This document shows, piece after piece, positions 8,797 to 17,794 of a stretch of 64,000 nt of DNA (position 1 is its first letter; the number at the start of each line of letters is the position of its first letter). The translations under genes were made by a program, and so were the position numbers. The DNA is from Phreatobacter sp. GTDB taxonomy: Bacteria; Pseudomonadota; Alphaproteobacteria; Rhizobiales; Phreatobacteraceae. The stretch spans positions 1 through 64,000 of the forward strand of contig NZ_JAPZTZ010000014.1 in the NCBI RefSeq assembly GCF_027532945.1, written 5' to 3'. A model generated the notes under the pieces. It worked only from the letters and a program-made list of their open reading frames with translations. It had not been told where the DNA came from and did no database searches.

Positions 8797-10641
8797 ATGC
8801 GCCGGTCCGTCAACGACGCCGCCTCGAAGAGCGCCGCCTCCCGCGGCCGTGCCGACGAGGCCGTCGGCGCCCTGCCGGAATGGGACCTCGCCGCCCTTTA
8901 CCGCGACATGGACGATCCGGCGATTGCCGCCGATCTGCAGGCCGGCGAGACCGAGGCCGTGGCCTTCGAGGCGGCGTTCAAGGGCAGGCTCGAGGCCGTC
9001 ACCCGCGCCCCCAGCGCGACCGCCGATCTCACCGACGCCGTGACCCGCTTCGAGCGGCTCGAAGACCGGCTCGGCCGCCTCGCCTCCTATGCCGGCCTCG
9101 TCTATGCCGGCGACACGACCGATCCGAAGCGGGTGAAGTTCTATGGCGACATCCAGGAGAAGATCACCGCGATCTCCTCGCACCTGCTGTTCTTCACGCT
9201 GGAGCTGAACCGCATCGACGACGCGCTCCTCGACCAGGCCATCAGCCGCGATCCGCTGGCGCATTACCGGCCCTGGCTCGAGGATATCCGCAAGGACAAG
9301 CCGTTCCAGCTCGACGACCGGATCGAGAAGCTCTTCCACGAGAAGGCGATGACCGGCCGCGCCGCCTGGAACCGCCTCTTCGACGAAACCATGGCGAGCC
9401 TGCGCTTCGACATCGACGGCGAGAAACTGCCGCTCGAACCGACGCTGAACCTCTTGCAGGACAGCGCCGAGGAGAGCCGCCGCAAGGCCTCCGAGGCCCT
9501 CGCCGCCACCTTCAGGGAGAACCTGCGCACCTTCGCCCTCATCACCAACACGCTGGCGAAGGACAAGGAAATCTCCGACCGCTGGCGCGGCTTCGAGGAC
9601 GTCGCCGATTCCCGCCACCTTGCGAACCGCGTCGAGCGCGAGGTGGTCGACGCCCTGGTCGCCGCCGTCCGCGAGGCCTACCCCGCCCTCTCGCACCGCT
9701 ATTACCGGCTGAAGGCCAAATGGTTCGGCAAGGACACCCTGCCGCACTGGGACCGCAATGCGCCGCTGCCGAAGGTCGAGCAGCGGACCATCGCCTGGAC
9801 GGAAGCGCGCGACACCGTGCTCTCCGCCTATGGCGGCTTCTCACCGCGCCTTGCCGACATCGCCCGCCGCTTCTTCGACGAGGGCTGGATCGACGCCCCG
9901 GTGCGCCCCGGCAAGGCGCCGGGTGCCTTCGCCCATCCGACCGTGCCCTCCGCCCATCCCTATGTGCTGCTGAACTACCAGGGCAAGCCGCGCGATGTGA
10001 TGATCCTTGCCCACGAGCTCGGCCACGGCGTCCATCAGGTCCTCGCCGCGCCGAACGGCGCGCTGATGGCGCCGACCCCGCTCACCCTCGCCGAGACGGC
10101 GTCCGTCTTCGGCGAGATGCTGACCTTCAAGGCGATCCTGAAAGGCACCACCGACCCCGTCCAGAAGAAGGCGCTGATCGCCTCCAAGGTCGAGGATATG
10201 ATCAACACGGTGGTGCGCCAGATCGCCTTCTATTCCTTCGAGCGGAAGATCCACACGGCGCGCCGCGACGGCGAACTCACCGCCGACGACATCTGCGCCG
10301 CCTGGATGAGCGTGCAGGGCGAGAGCCTCGGCCCCGCCATCGAGCTGAAGCCGGGCTACGAGACCTTCTGGGCCTATATCCCGCACTTCATCCACTCGCC
10401 CTTCTACGTCTACGCCTATGCTTTCGGCGATTGCCTCGTGAACTCGCTCTATGCGGTATACGAGAAGGCCGATTCAGGGTTCGCCGAGCGCTACCTCGCC
10501 ATGCTCTCGGCCGGTGGCACGAAGCATCACGCCGAACTCCTCGCGCCCTTCGGCCTCGACGCCCGCGATCCCGCCTTCTGGCAGGGCGGCCTCGGCGTCA
10601 TCGCCCGGCTGATCGACGAGCTGGAGGCGATGGAGGGGTAG
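8797..10641 (+). CDS. pepF: Oligoendopeptidase F (M3 family metallopeptidase)
   Basis: From ATG 8797, which has CAGGAGG 6 bases upstream, the protein is 614 residues. The frame is open further upstream to 8683, but that part has no ribosome site and looks non-coding. It contains the zinc-binding HELGHGVHQ motif with a downstream glutamate in TLAETASVFGEM, the M3 family signature. Oligoendopeptidase F enzymes degrade short peptides in the cytoplasm; there is no signal peptide. The pattern 'LLNYQGKPRDVMILAHELGH' is typical of alphaproteobacterial PepF. It precedes the AarF-like kinase gene on the same strand with a 73-bp gap. Confidence 0.92.
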   Translation: MRRSVNDAASKSAASRGRADEAVGALPEWDLAALYRDMDDPAIAADLQAGETEAVAFEAAFKGRLEAVTRAPSATADLTDAVTRFERLEDRLGRLASYAGLVYAGDTTDPKRVKFYGDIQEKITAISSHLLFFTLELNRIDDALLDQAISRDPLAHYRPWLEDIRKDKPFQLDDRIEKLFHEKAMTGRAAWNRLFDETMASLRFDIDGEKLPLEPTLNLLQDSAEESRRKASEALAATFRENLRTFALITNTLAKDKEISDRWRGFEDVADSRHLANRVEREVVDALVAAVREAYPALSHRYYRLKAKWFGKDTLPHWDRNAPLPKVEQRTIAWTEARDTVLSAYGGFSPRLADIARRFFDEGWIDAPVRPGKAPGAFAHPTVPSAHPYVLLNYQGKPRDVMILAHELGHGVHQVLAAPNGALMAPTPLTLAETASVFGEMLTFKAILKGTTDPVQKKALIASKVEDMINTVVRQIAFYSFERKIHTARRDGELTADDICAAWMSVQGESLGPAIELKPGYETFWAYIPHFIHSPFYVYAYAFGDCLVNSLYAVYEKADSGFAERYLAMLSAGGTKHHAELLAPFGLDARDPAFWQGGLGVIARLIDELEAMEG

Positions 10642-10714
10642 GCCGAACCATAGCCCCCTCGAAACCGGCACCGCGGCACCCTATCTGCCCCTCGACAGCA
10701 CGAGGACGCACCGC

Positions 10715-12079
10715 ATGCCCCCACGCGACGACGAAGCCAACCGTCTGACCGGACGCCTGTCGCGCTATGCCCGCGTCGGAACCAATGTCGCGGGCGCCGC
10801 CGCCTCCATCGCCGCGGCGCGCCTCTTCGGTGCGAACCTCGATCGCGAGAAGAATGCCGCCGACCTCACCCGGGCGCTGGGCGGCCTCAAAGGCCCGATC
10901 ATGAAGGTGGCCCAGCTTCTCGCCACCATCCCCGAGGTCCTGCCGCCCGAATATGCCGAAGAGCTGCAGAAGCTGCAGTCCGAGGCGCCGCCCATGGGCC
11001 CGGCCTTCGTCAAGCGCCGGATGATGGCCGAGCTCGGGCCGGACTGGGAGCGCAAGTTCGCGACCTTCGACAAGATCCCGTCTGCCGCCGCCTCGCTTGG
11101 CCAGGTGCACCGCGCCACCGCCCATGACGGCATGGCCCTCGCCTGCAAGCTCCAGTACCCCGACATGCAGTCGGCGGTGGAGGCCGATCTCGCCCAGTTG
11201 GAAGTGCTCTTCGCCATCCACCGCCGCATGGACCCGGCGGTCGACACCCGCGAGATCATCAAGGAGATCGGCGCCCGCGTCCGCGAGGAGCTGGACTACC
11301 GGCGCGAGGCGAAAAATGCCGCGCTCTATCGTGGCGTCCTCGCCGACGAGCCTCTGGTGCGCGTGCCCGACGTGCGCGACGAGCTGTCGACCGGCCGCCT
11401 GCTGACCCTCTCCTGGCTCGACGGCACCAAGATGCTGAGCCACGTCGACACGTCGCTGGAGATCCGCAACCGTCTCGCCATCGCGATGTTCCGGGCCTGG
11501 TGGCACCCCTTCACCGCCATCGGCGTCATCCATGGCGACCCGCATCTCGGCAATTACACGGTCTTCGAGGAGGCAGGCGAGCCGGGCGGCATCAACCTTC
11601 TGGACTACGGCTGCATCCGCATCTTCCCGCCGCGCTTCATCGGCGCGGTGATCGACCTCTACAAGGGCCTCGAGACCCATGACGACGCCCGCATCGTCCA
11701 TGCCTACGAGACCTGGGGATTCCGCAACCTCAACCGCGACCTCATCGACATCCTGAACCTCTGGGCGCGCTTCATCTACGGCCCGCTGCTCGACGACCGC
11801 GTCCGCTCCATCGCCGACGGGATTTCGCCCGGCGAATATGGGCGGCGCGAGGCCTTCACCGTCCACAAGGCGCTGAAGGAGAAGGGGCCGGTGACGATCC
11901 CGCAGGAATTCGTGCTGATGGACCGCGCCGCCATCGGCCTCGGCGGCGTCTTCCTGCATTTGAAAGCCGAGCTGAACTTCTACCGGCTGTTCAACGAACA
12001 GATCGACCAGTTCTCGCTGGAGGCGGTCACCGCCCGCCAGGACGCGGCACTCGGCTCGGCCGGGCTTCTTGCCGCCTGA
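10715..12079 (+). CDS. AarF/ABC1/UbiB family atypical kinase
   Basis: The 454-residue protein shows the UbiB-type kinase order: a KxGQ-like motif in an N-terminal helix (here MKVAQ, with Ala for Gly), the A-rich nucleotide loop AASLGQVH, the lysine in ACKLQYP, the catalytic loop IHGDPHLGN and the DFG-equivalent LLDYG. These proteins support coenzyme Q synthesis or lipid transport and have ATPase-like rather than ordinary protein-kinase activity. It is smaller than the main UbiB (about 500-550 residues with C-terminal membrane helices), and no such helices are visible, so it is probably a soluble paralogue. Start ATG 10715 has GAGGA upstream. Confidence 0.85.
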   Translation: MPPRDDEANRLTGRLSRYARVGTNVAGAAASIAAARLFGANLDREKNAADLTRALGGLKGPIMKVAQLLATIPEVLPPEYAEELQKLQSEAPPMGPAFVKRRMMAELGPDWERKFATFDKIPSAAASLGQVHRATAHDGMALACKLQYPDMQSAVEADLAQLEVLFAIHRRMDPAVDTREIIKEIGARVREELDYRREAKNAALYRGVLADEPLVRVPDVRDELSTGRLLTLSWLDGTKMLSHVDTSLEIRNRLAIAMFRAWWHPFTAIGVIHGDPHLGNYTVFEEAGEPGGINLLDYGCIRIFPPRFIGAVIDLYKGLETHDDARIVHAYETWGFRNLNRDLIDILNLWARFIYGPLLDDRVRSIADGISPGEYGRREAFTVHKALKEKGPVTIPQEFVLMDRAAIGLGGVFLHLKAELNFYRLFNEQIDQFSLEAVTARQDAALGSAGLLAA

Positions 12080-12086
12080 GGCGAGC

Positions 12087-12371
12087 ATGGCGGTCTATGT
12101 CGATGATCCCATCTGGGACTGGCAGGGCCTCAAATGGTGCCACCTCCTCGCCGACACCGAGGAGGAGCTGCACCGTTTCGCCCGCGCCATGGGCGTCCAC
12201 CGGCTGATCTACCAGGGCCCCCCGAAGACCAGCGCGCCGCACTACGACCTCACCGGCTTCGAGCGGCGCCGCGCCATCGCCATGGGCGCCATCCCCTGCA
12301 CCCGCCACGAGATCGTCGCGGTCTTCCGCCGAGTCAGGCAGCCGCGCGCATCGCTGCCGCGCGCCGCCTGA
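12087..12371 (+). CDS. DUF4031 domain protein
   Basis: This 94-residue protein starts [23 protein letters not shown], the characteristic opening of the DUF4031 family (VYVDdp.w...g..w.HL.aD), followed by [16 protein letters not shown] and HYDLT. The function of the family is unknown. ATG 12087 is preferred over an in-frame ATG at 12069 because it follows a GAGGCGAG ribosome site; it lies 7 bp after the AarF stop codon, so the two are probably co-transcribed. Confidence 0.85.
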   Translation: MAVYVDDPIWDWQGLKWCHLLADTEEELHRFARAMGVHRLIYQGPPKTSAPHYDLTGFERRRAIAMGAIPCTRHEIVAVFRRVRQPRASLPRAA

Positions 12372-12435
12372 GGCGCCTCGCCTTGACAGGCGCGCCGCTT
12401 CCCCCGAAACGGGAGCGTCCCATCCGGAGAGCGCC

Positions 12436-13395
12436 TTGACGAAGCCGCCGCTGAAGATCCTGCTGTGTTCGCCGCGCGGTTTCTGCGCCGGCGTGGTGCG
12501 GGCCATCGATGCCGTCGAGCAGGCCCTCAAGCTCTACGGTCCGCCGGTCTATGTCCGCCACGAGATCGTCCACAACCGCTTCGTCGTCGACGGGCTGAAG
12601 GCCAAGGGCGCCATCTTCGTCGAGGAACTCGACGAGATCCCCGACACCGCCGCCCCCGTCATCTTCTCCGCCCATGGCGTGCCGAAATCTGTGCCGGCCG
12701 AGGCGCAGGAGCGCAACTTCCTCGCCATCGACGCCACCTGCCCCCTCGTCACCAAGGTCCATCGCGAGGCGGAGATCCACCATCGCCGCGGCCGCGAGGT
12801 GGTTCTCGTCGGCCATGCCCGCCACCCCGAGGTGGTCGGCACCATGGGCCAGTTGCCCGCCGGCGCGGTGACCCTGGTCGAGACCATCGAGGATGCCCGC
12901 GCCTTCACCCCGCGTGACCCCGGGGCGCTCGCCTTCGTCACCCAGACGACCCTGTCGGTGGATGACACCCGCGAGATCGTCGAGTGCCTGCGGGAGCGCT
13001 TTCCCGCCATCGTCGGGCCCCACAAGGAAGACATCTGCTACGCCACGACCAATCGCCAGGAGGCGGTGAAGCGCGTCGCGCCGCATGTCGAGGCGATGAT
13101 CGTCGTCGGCGCGCCGAACTCCTCCAACTCGCAGCGCCTGCGCGAGGTCGCCGAGCGCGAGGGCTGCCACATCGCCGACCTCGTCCAGCGCGCCGCCGAC
13201 ATCGACTGGACCCGCTTCGGCGCCATTGCCTCGCTCGGCATCACCGCCGGGGCCTCGGCCCCCGAGGTCCTGGTCGAGGAGATCATCGAGGCTTTCGCGG
13301 CACGCTACGAAGTCTCGGTCGAGACCGTCTCCACCGCCGACGAGAGCGTCTTCTTCCCCCTGCCCCGCCAGCTGCGCCCCGACGCGGCGGCCTGA
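12436..13395 (+). CDS. ispH: 4-hydroxy-3-methylbut-2-enyl diphosphate reductase IspH
   Basis: IspH performs the last step of the MEP isoprenoid pathway, reducing HMBPP to IPP and DMAPP with a [4Fe-4S] cluster. The 319-residue protein has the three cluster cysteines in expected contexts: [13 protein letters not shown] (Cys17), [13 protein letters not shown] and [10 protein letters not shown], along with HEIVHN, SAHGVP and NSSNSQRL substrate motifs. The start is a TTG at 12436 with GGAGAG 5-6 bases upstream; no in-frame ATG is nearby. It begins an ispH-thrB-rnhA operon, an arrangement common in Hyphomicrobiales. Confidence 0.97.
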   Translation: MTKPPLKILLCSPRGFCAGVVRAIDAVEQALKLYGPPVYVRHEIVHNRFVVDGLKAKGAIFVEELDEIPDTAAPVIFSAHGVPKSVPAEAQERNFLAIDATCPLVTKVHREAEIHHRRGREVVLVGHARHPEVVGTMGQLPAGAVTLVETIEDARAFTPRDPGALAFVTQTTLSVDDTREIVECLRERFPAIVGPHKEDICYATTNRQEAVKRVAPHVEAMIVVGAPNSSNSQRLREVAEREGCHIADLVQRAADIDWTRFGAIASLGITAGASAPEVLVEEIIEAFAARYEVSVETVSTADESVFFPLPRQLRPDAAA

Positions 13396-13403
13396 GACCT
13401 GCC

Positions 13404-14366
13404 ATGGCCGTCTATACCGACGTCACCGCCGAGGACCTCTCGGCCCATCTGGCGCGCTACGACATCGGCACGCTGCTCTCGTTCAAGGGCATCGCCGAGG
13501 GCGTTGAGAACTCGAACTTCCTGCTCCACACCACCGGCGGCAGCTTCATCCTCACCCTCTACGAGAAGCGGGTCGATCCGAAGGACCTGCCCTTCTTCAT
13601 CGGCCTGATGGAGCATCTGGCCGCCCGCGGCCTCACCTGCCCGCAGCCGGTGCACATGAAGGACGGCGAGACGCTCGGTGAGCTGGCTGGACGGCCGGCC
13701 GCCATCGTCACCTTCCTCGATGGGATGTGGATCCGCCGGCCGCAGGTCCTGCACTGCGCCGCGGTCGGCAAGGCACTGGCCGAACTCCACCTCGCCGGCT
13801 CCGGCTTCGCCCTGACCCGCGTCAACGCCCTCTCCGTGCCGGGCTGGCGGCCGCTCTACGAGCGCGCGAAGGACCGTGCCGACACGGTCGCGCCGAACCT
13901 AGCCGCCACCATCGCCGCCGAACTCGCCCATTGCGAGGCCTTCTGGCCGCAGGACCTGCCGGCTGGCGTCATCCATGCCGACCTGTTCAACGACAACGTC
14001 TTCTTCCTCAACGACCGGCTGTCGGGCCTCATCGACTTCTACTTCGCCTGCAACGACATCCTCGCCTACGACCTCGCCATCTGCCTCAACGCCTGGTGCT
14101 TCTCGCCCGACAGCGAGTTCGATTTCGCCAAGGGCAGCGCGATGATCGCCGCCTATCAGGCGGTGCGGCCGCTGAGCGCCGCCGAGACCGCCGCCCTGCC
14201 GCTGCTCGCCCGCGGCTCGGCGCTGCGCTTCCTCCTCACCCGGCTCGTCGACTGGCTGAACGTGCCGCCGGGCGCGGTGGTGACGCCGAAGGACCCGCTG
14301 GAATATCTGCGCAAGATGCGCTTCCACCAGAAGGTCACCTCCCCCACCGAATACGGCCTCGCATGA
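13404..14366 (+). CDS. thrB: Homoserine kinase (ThrB, aminoglycoside-phosphotransferase fold)
   Basis: The 320-residue protein is the alphaproteobacterial/pseudomonad type of ThrB, which phosphorylates homoserine in threonine synthesis and has the choline-kinase fold rather than the GHMP fold. [22 protein letters not shown] and [15 protein letters not shown] are typical of the family. The catalytic loop is [13 protein letters not shown] and the metal-binding motif [13 protein letters not shown] 13404 lies 8 bp after ispH. Its stop overlaps the rnhA start by 4 bases (ATGA), so the two are translationally coupled. Confidence 0.95.
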   Translation: MAVYTDVTAEDLSAHLARYDIGTLLSFKGIAEGVENSNFLLHTTGGSFILTLYEKRVDPKDLPFFIGLMEHLAARGLTCPQPVHMKDGETLGELAGRPAAIVTFLDGMWIRRPQVLHCAAVGKALAELHLAGSGFALTRVNALSVPGWRPLYERAKDRADTVAPNLAATIAAELAHCEAFWPQDLPAGVIHADLFNDNVFFLNDRLSGLIDFYFACNDILAYDLAICLNAWCFSPDSEFDFAKGSAMIAAYQAVRPLSAAETAALPLLARGSALRFLLTRLVDWLNVPPGAVVTPKDPLEYLRKMRFHQKVTSPTEYGLA

Positions 14367-14824
14367 GCACCGCCGCTGCTGATCCCCGTCGCGTCGAGAT
14401 CTTCACCGACGGCGCCTGCTCGGGAAATCCCGGCCCCGGCGGCTGGGGCGCGATCCTGCGTTATGGCGAGGTGGAGAAGGAGCTGAACGGCGGCGAGCCG
14501 GTCACCACCAACAACCGCATGGAGCTTCTCGCCGCCATCAACGCCCTGGAGGCACTGCGCCGCCCCTCCCGCGTCGACCTGCACACCGACAGCCAGTACG
14601 TGAAGAACGGCATCATGACCTGGATCCACGGCTGGAAGCGCAACGGATGGCGCACCGCCGACAAGAAGCCGGTGAAGAACGCCGAGCTGTGGCAGCGCCT
14701 CGACGACGTCGCGGACCTTCACGAGATTACCTGGCACTGGGTCAAGGGCCATGCAGGCCACCCCGAGAACGAGCGGGCCGACGAACTCGCGCGGATGGGC
14801 ATGGCGCCCTTCAAGACCCGCTGA
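14363..14824 (+). CDS. rnhA: Ribonuclease HI
   Basis: RnhA degrades the RNA strand of RNA:DNA hybrids. The 153-residue protein has all four catalytic acidic residues: D in [17 protein letters not shown] in NNRMELLA, D in [11 protein letters not shown] and D in NERADELA, plus the basic handle [12 protein letters not shown] and the conserved [10 protein letters not shown]. The frame is open further upstream, but that part runs through thrB; the start at 14363 overlaps the thrB stop as ATGA. Confidence 0.97.
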   Translation: MSTAAADPRRVEIFTDGACSGNPGPGGWGAILRYGEVEKELNGGEPVTTNNRMELLAAINALEALRRPSRVDLHTDSQYVKNGIMTWIHGWKRNGWRTADKKPVKNAELWQRLDDVADLHEITWHWVKGHAGHPENERADELARMGMAPFKTR

Positions 14825-14922
14825 CGCGGCCACGCCATCACGCCAGCGTGAAACTCGGCAAGGCTCTTGCGATCTCCTGACGCAACCGGGGCGCGTGTCC
14901 CGGCGTGACACAGGAGACGTCC

Positions 14923-15444
14923 ATGACGCGGCCGCCTTTCTCTGCCGAGAGCCTCGCCCATCTCGACCTCGACCCCGCCCCGATCCGTCCCGAATGGGTC
15001 ATCGGCGGCAACCCCGTCGCCCGCTGCCGCCACTGGTCGGATTCCTCGGATGGCACCACCTCCGCCATGGTCTGGGACTGCACGGCCGGGTCTTTCCGCT
15101 GGTATTTCGGCGGCGACGAGATCGTCCACATCATCGAGGGCGAGGTGATCGTCTCCGGCGATGGCGCGGCTCCCCGCACCCTACGCCCGGGTGATGCCGC
15201 CCTGTTCCGTGCCGGGACATGGTCGACCTGGCATGTGCCTCACTACGTCCGCAAGCACGCCATCTGCCGCGACAGCCTTCCCGCTCTCGTCACCCTGCCG
15301 CTGCGCGCCGCACGCAAGGCGGGCCGCATCGTCGAGCGTCTGCGGCAGATCCTGCCTGCCCGCACGCCCGCCTATGCCATGCGCGCCGGCGTGCCGCTGG
15401 TGGGCATCGGCCTCCTCGGCGCCATTGGCGTCCTCGGCTTCTGA
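14923..15444 (+). CDS. Cupin domain protein with C-terminal membrane anchor
   Basis: The 173-residue protein has a small DUF861-type cupin barrel: WDCTAGSFRWYFGGDEIVHIIEGEV followed by LRPGDAALFRAGTWSTWHVP, the two cupin motifs. Histidines and acids are present, though metal binding is not certain. The last 20 residues (GVPLVGIGLLGAIGVLGF) form one hydrophobic helix, unusual for these cupins, so it is probably tail-anchored to the membrane. ATG 14923 follows CAGGAGA; a GTG at 14905 is the alternative. The substrate is unknown. Confidence 0.8.
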   Translation: MTRPPFSAESLAHLDLDPAPIRPEWVIGGNPVARCRHWSDSSDGTTSAMVWDCTAGSFRWYFGGDEIVHIIEGEVIVSGDGAAPRTLRPGDAALFRAGTWSTWHVPHYVRKHAICRDSLPALVTLPLRAARKAGRIVERLRQILPARTPAYAMRAGVPLVGIGLLGAIGVLGF

Positions 15445-15496
15445 AACGACGACGCCGCCCGGGCCGGCAGGCCGGGGCGGCGCGGGACGTGATGCG

Positions 15497-15517
15497 GCGG
15501 CCGGTCGGACCGGCCGC
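15497..15517. terminator. Candidate bidirectional terminator hairpin
   Basis: GCGGCCGGTC and GACCGGCCGC are 10-bp perfect arms around a single G between two converging genes (cupin and peroxiredoxin). A second GC hairpin lies just to the left (about 15450-15480). There is no T tract, so termination strength is uncertain. Confidence 0.4.
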
Positions 15518-15522
15518 AGCGC

Positions 15523-16008
15523 TCAGAGCTGCTTCAGCAGGTTCTCGGCGCCCGAGACATCGGCCTTGCCCGGGCCGTCCTCGATGTTCAGCGAGGTGAC
15601 GACGCCGTCCTTCACCAGCATGGAATAGCGCTTGGTGCGCATGCCCATGCCGAAGGAGCTCATGTCGTTCTCGAGGCCGACGGCCTTGGCGAAATCGGCG
15701 CTGCCATCGGCGAGGATGCCGACCTTGTCGACCGCGCCGGTGGCCTTCTGCCAGGCGTCGAGGACGAAGACGTCATTGGTCGAGGTCACGTAGATCGCGT
15801 CCACGCCCTTGGCCTTGATGGCCTCGAAATTGGCGACGAAGCCCGGCAGGTGGTTCTTGTGGCAGGTGGGCGTGAAGGCGCCTGGCACGGCGAAGAGCAC
15901 GACGGTCTTGCCGGCGAAGATCTCCCCGGTGGTACGGGCGGCGGGGCCCTCGGCCGTCATGGTGCGGAAGGTGGCTTCCGGCAACTTCTCGCCGACCTGG
16001 ATCGTCAT
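15523..16008 (-). CDS. Peroxiredoxin, Prx5 family
   Basis: The 161-residue protein has the Prx5 peroxidatic motif VPGAFTPTCHKNHLPG with Cys49, and TSTNDVFVLDAW typical of the family. Cys49 is the only cysteine, so it is a 1-Cys type that needs an external thiol such as glutathione or a glutaredoxin. It reduces hydrogen peroxide and alkyl hydroperoxides in the cytoplasm. The start at 16008 is chosen because MTIQVGEKLP is the usual beginning and GAGGAG lies upstream; the longer open frame to 16362 has no family features. Confidence 0.93.
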   Translation of the reverse strand: MTIQVGEKLPEATFRTMTAEGPAARTTGEIFAGKTVVLFAVPGAFTPTCHKNHLPGFVANFEAIKAKGVDAIYVTSTNDVFVLDAWQKATGAVDKVGILADGSADFAKAVGLENDMSSFGMGMRTKRYSMLVKDGVVTSLNIEDGPGKADVSGAENLLKQL

Positions 16009-16118
16009 GGGGAACTCCTCGATGAAGGATAGGGAACGCAGCCCGCGGGCCGCCTGTTGCAAAGACGCGACAACACTTAGTGCGTCACCCAGCCGCCGTC
16101 GAGACGGCATCGGCGCGA

Positions 16119-16940
16119 TCAGCGGGGGGTGAGCTTTGCCTCCAGCGCACGCTGGCCCGAGACCAGCGTGAAGGTCAGCGCATGGCCGAGCGGATCGGTG
16201 CCGCGCGGCGCCCCGTCGAGCGTGAGCTTGAAGCGCCGCATCGCGCCGGATGTGTCCTGCGGCTCGGGCAAGGGCAGCGTCCAATGGGCGTCCGGCCCCT
16301 CGGCGAAGAGATCGGCCGGCGCGCCGGCCTCCACCTCGGCCTTCAGTGTCACCACCGGCCACTGGTCGGAGCGATCCACCGCATCGATGGCAAGGGAAAG
16401 GCCCGGCACGGCCTGCTGTGGCACGCTCGCCCGGTAGCGGGCGATGGCGGCGGCGGCAGCCGGGTCGGAGGGGGTGCGTGAGAGGCCGAGGAGCGCATCG
16501 GCCTTGGCGGGAATGCAGATCTGGTCGCAGACCGCATAGTCGAGATGGAGGCCGAGCCGCACCTGTTGGCCGGCGACCTTCGGCTTCACCGTCAGCGGGA
16601 AGACGACGCCGGTCTTGTAGCCGATGGAAAAGCCGTTGCCGTCGGGAAAGCGCAACGGCGCCGGCCAGGACACCGCCACATCAGCGACATTGGTCGACTT
16701 CGACCAGTCGAAATGGGGAGGGACGCCGGAATCGCCGGGTGTGCGCCAATAGGTCTTGGTGCCCGGATCGAGGGTGATCTCAACGCCGGCGAGATGGACA
16801 CCGCCCTCGAACCCGCCGTCGAGCAGCCGGACCGCGGACTTGGTGTCGCGCGACCAGGCAGACGCTGATGGTGCCGCCAGGACCGGCGTCCCGGTCCCGG
16901 CCAGCGCCAGGAAAGACAGGAGGGCGCGCCGGTCGAGCAT
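16119..16940 (-). CDS. DsbD N-terminal (thiol-disulfide interchange) domain protein, exported
   Basis: From ATG 16940 the protein is 273 residues with a Sec-type signal peptide (MLDRRALLSFLALAGTGTPVLA). The rest resembles the DsbD alpha domain: an Ig-like beta fold with GLHLDYAVCDQICIPAKA, in which the two cysteines spaced by four residues (C-x3-C) match the redox pair of DsbD-N. It lacks the membrane and thioredoxin parts of full DsbD, as is common for stand-alone alphaproteobacterial copies beside yqgE. It probably passes electrons in the periplasm, for example to copper or cytochrome c maturation proteins; the partner is not evident. The divergent yqgE starts 124 bp away. Confidence 0.82.
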   Translation of the reverse strand: MLDRRALLSFLALAGTGTPVLAAPSASAWSRDTKSAVRLLDGGFEGGVHLAGVEITLDPGTKTYWRTPGDSGVPPHFDWSKSTNVADVAVSWPAPLRFPDGNGFSIGYKTGVVFPLTVKPKVAGQQVRLGLHLDYAVCDQICIPAKADALLGLSRTPSDPAAAAAIARYRASVPQQAVPGLSLAIDAVDRSDQWPVVTLKAEVEAGAPADLFAEGPDAHWTLPLPEPQDTSGAMRRFKLTLDGAPRGTDPLGHALTFTLVSGQRALEAKLTPR

Positions 16941-17064
16941 GGCAGGAACTCTTATGTCCGCCGCCGGATTTTTGCCACTGACGTTCCGTTGAACATGCAG
17001 ACACCGCACGTCCACCGCCTCCTCGCGCGTTGGCAAATCGCGGCTGTCCGGGTTAGCGTGGGGC

Positions 17065-17682
17065 ATGGCAGGCAAGATCCGAAGCGGGGGGCGCGACCGC
17101 GTCCGCGGTTATCTCGATGGACAGATGCTCGTCGCGATGCCGACCATGCGCGACGAACGGTTCTCGCGCACCGTCATCTACCTCTGTGCCCATTCGGCCG
17201 ATGGCGCCATGGGCATCGTGGTGAACCAGAGCGCCGCGGATCTCGCCTTTTCCGACCTGCTGGTGCAGCTCGACATCATCCCCGAGGCGCGGAAGATCAC
17301 TCTGCCGCCCCGGGTCGATTCGATCCGGGTGCTGCGCGGCGGGCCAGTGGAGACCGGCCGCGGCTTCGTCCTACACTCATCCGACTTTTATATCGAGAAC
17401 TCGACGCTCCCCATCGACGAGGGCATCTGCCTCACCGCGACCCTCGACATCCTCAAGGCGCTCGCCATTGGCGAGGGCCCGGCCAGCGCCGTCCTCGCAC
17501 TCGGCTATGCCGGATGGGCGGCAGGCCAGCTCGAAAACGAGATCCAGGCCAATGGCTGGCTGCACTGCCCGGCCGACCCGGACCTGATCTTCGGCGCTGA
17601 CGTCGAGACCAAGTACGAGCGCGCCATGCGCAAGATCGGCATCGACCCGGGGATGCTGTCGAGCGAATCCGGCCACGCCTGA
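17065..17682 (+). CDS. YqgE/AlgH family protein
   Basis: The 205-residue protein has the family pattern: [40 protein letters not shown] at the N-terminus, [16 protein letters not shown] in the middle and [21 protein letters not shown] near the C-terminus. The biochemical role of YqgE is not settled; AlgH was named from a proposed effect on alginate genes in Pseudomonas. It is divergent from the DsbD-N gene. The start codon is as chosen because the first family motif begins about 15 residues in; the ribosome site is weak. Confidence 0.92.
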   Translation: MAGKIRSGGRDRVRGYLDGQMLVAMPTMRDERFSRTVIYLCAHSADGAMGIVVNQSAADLAFSDLLVQLDIIPEARKITLPPRVDSIRVLRGGPVETGRGFVLHSSDFYIENSTLPIDEGICLTATLDILKALAIGEGPASAVLALGYAGWAAGQLENEIQANGWLHCPADPDLIFGADVETKYERAMRKIGIDPGMLSSESGHA

Positions 17683-17794
17683 CATCGGGGCGTCACGGCC
17701 CTCACTCAAGCGTTCTTCCGCGCGAAACCGTCGCCCGCCTCTCGCCCTGCGCGATCGAACCGGTTTAGGATCGCGTCAGGGAGTGAATTCACAC

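Noticed and set aside
15445-15522. An additional small gene between the cupin and peroxiredoxin
   Set aside because: The gap is only GC hairpins; frames there lack starts and ribosome sites.
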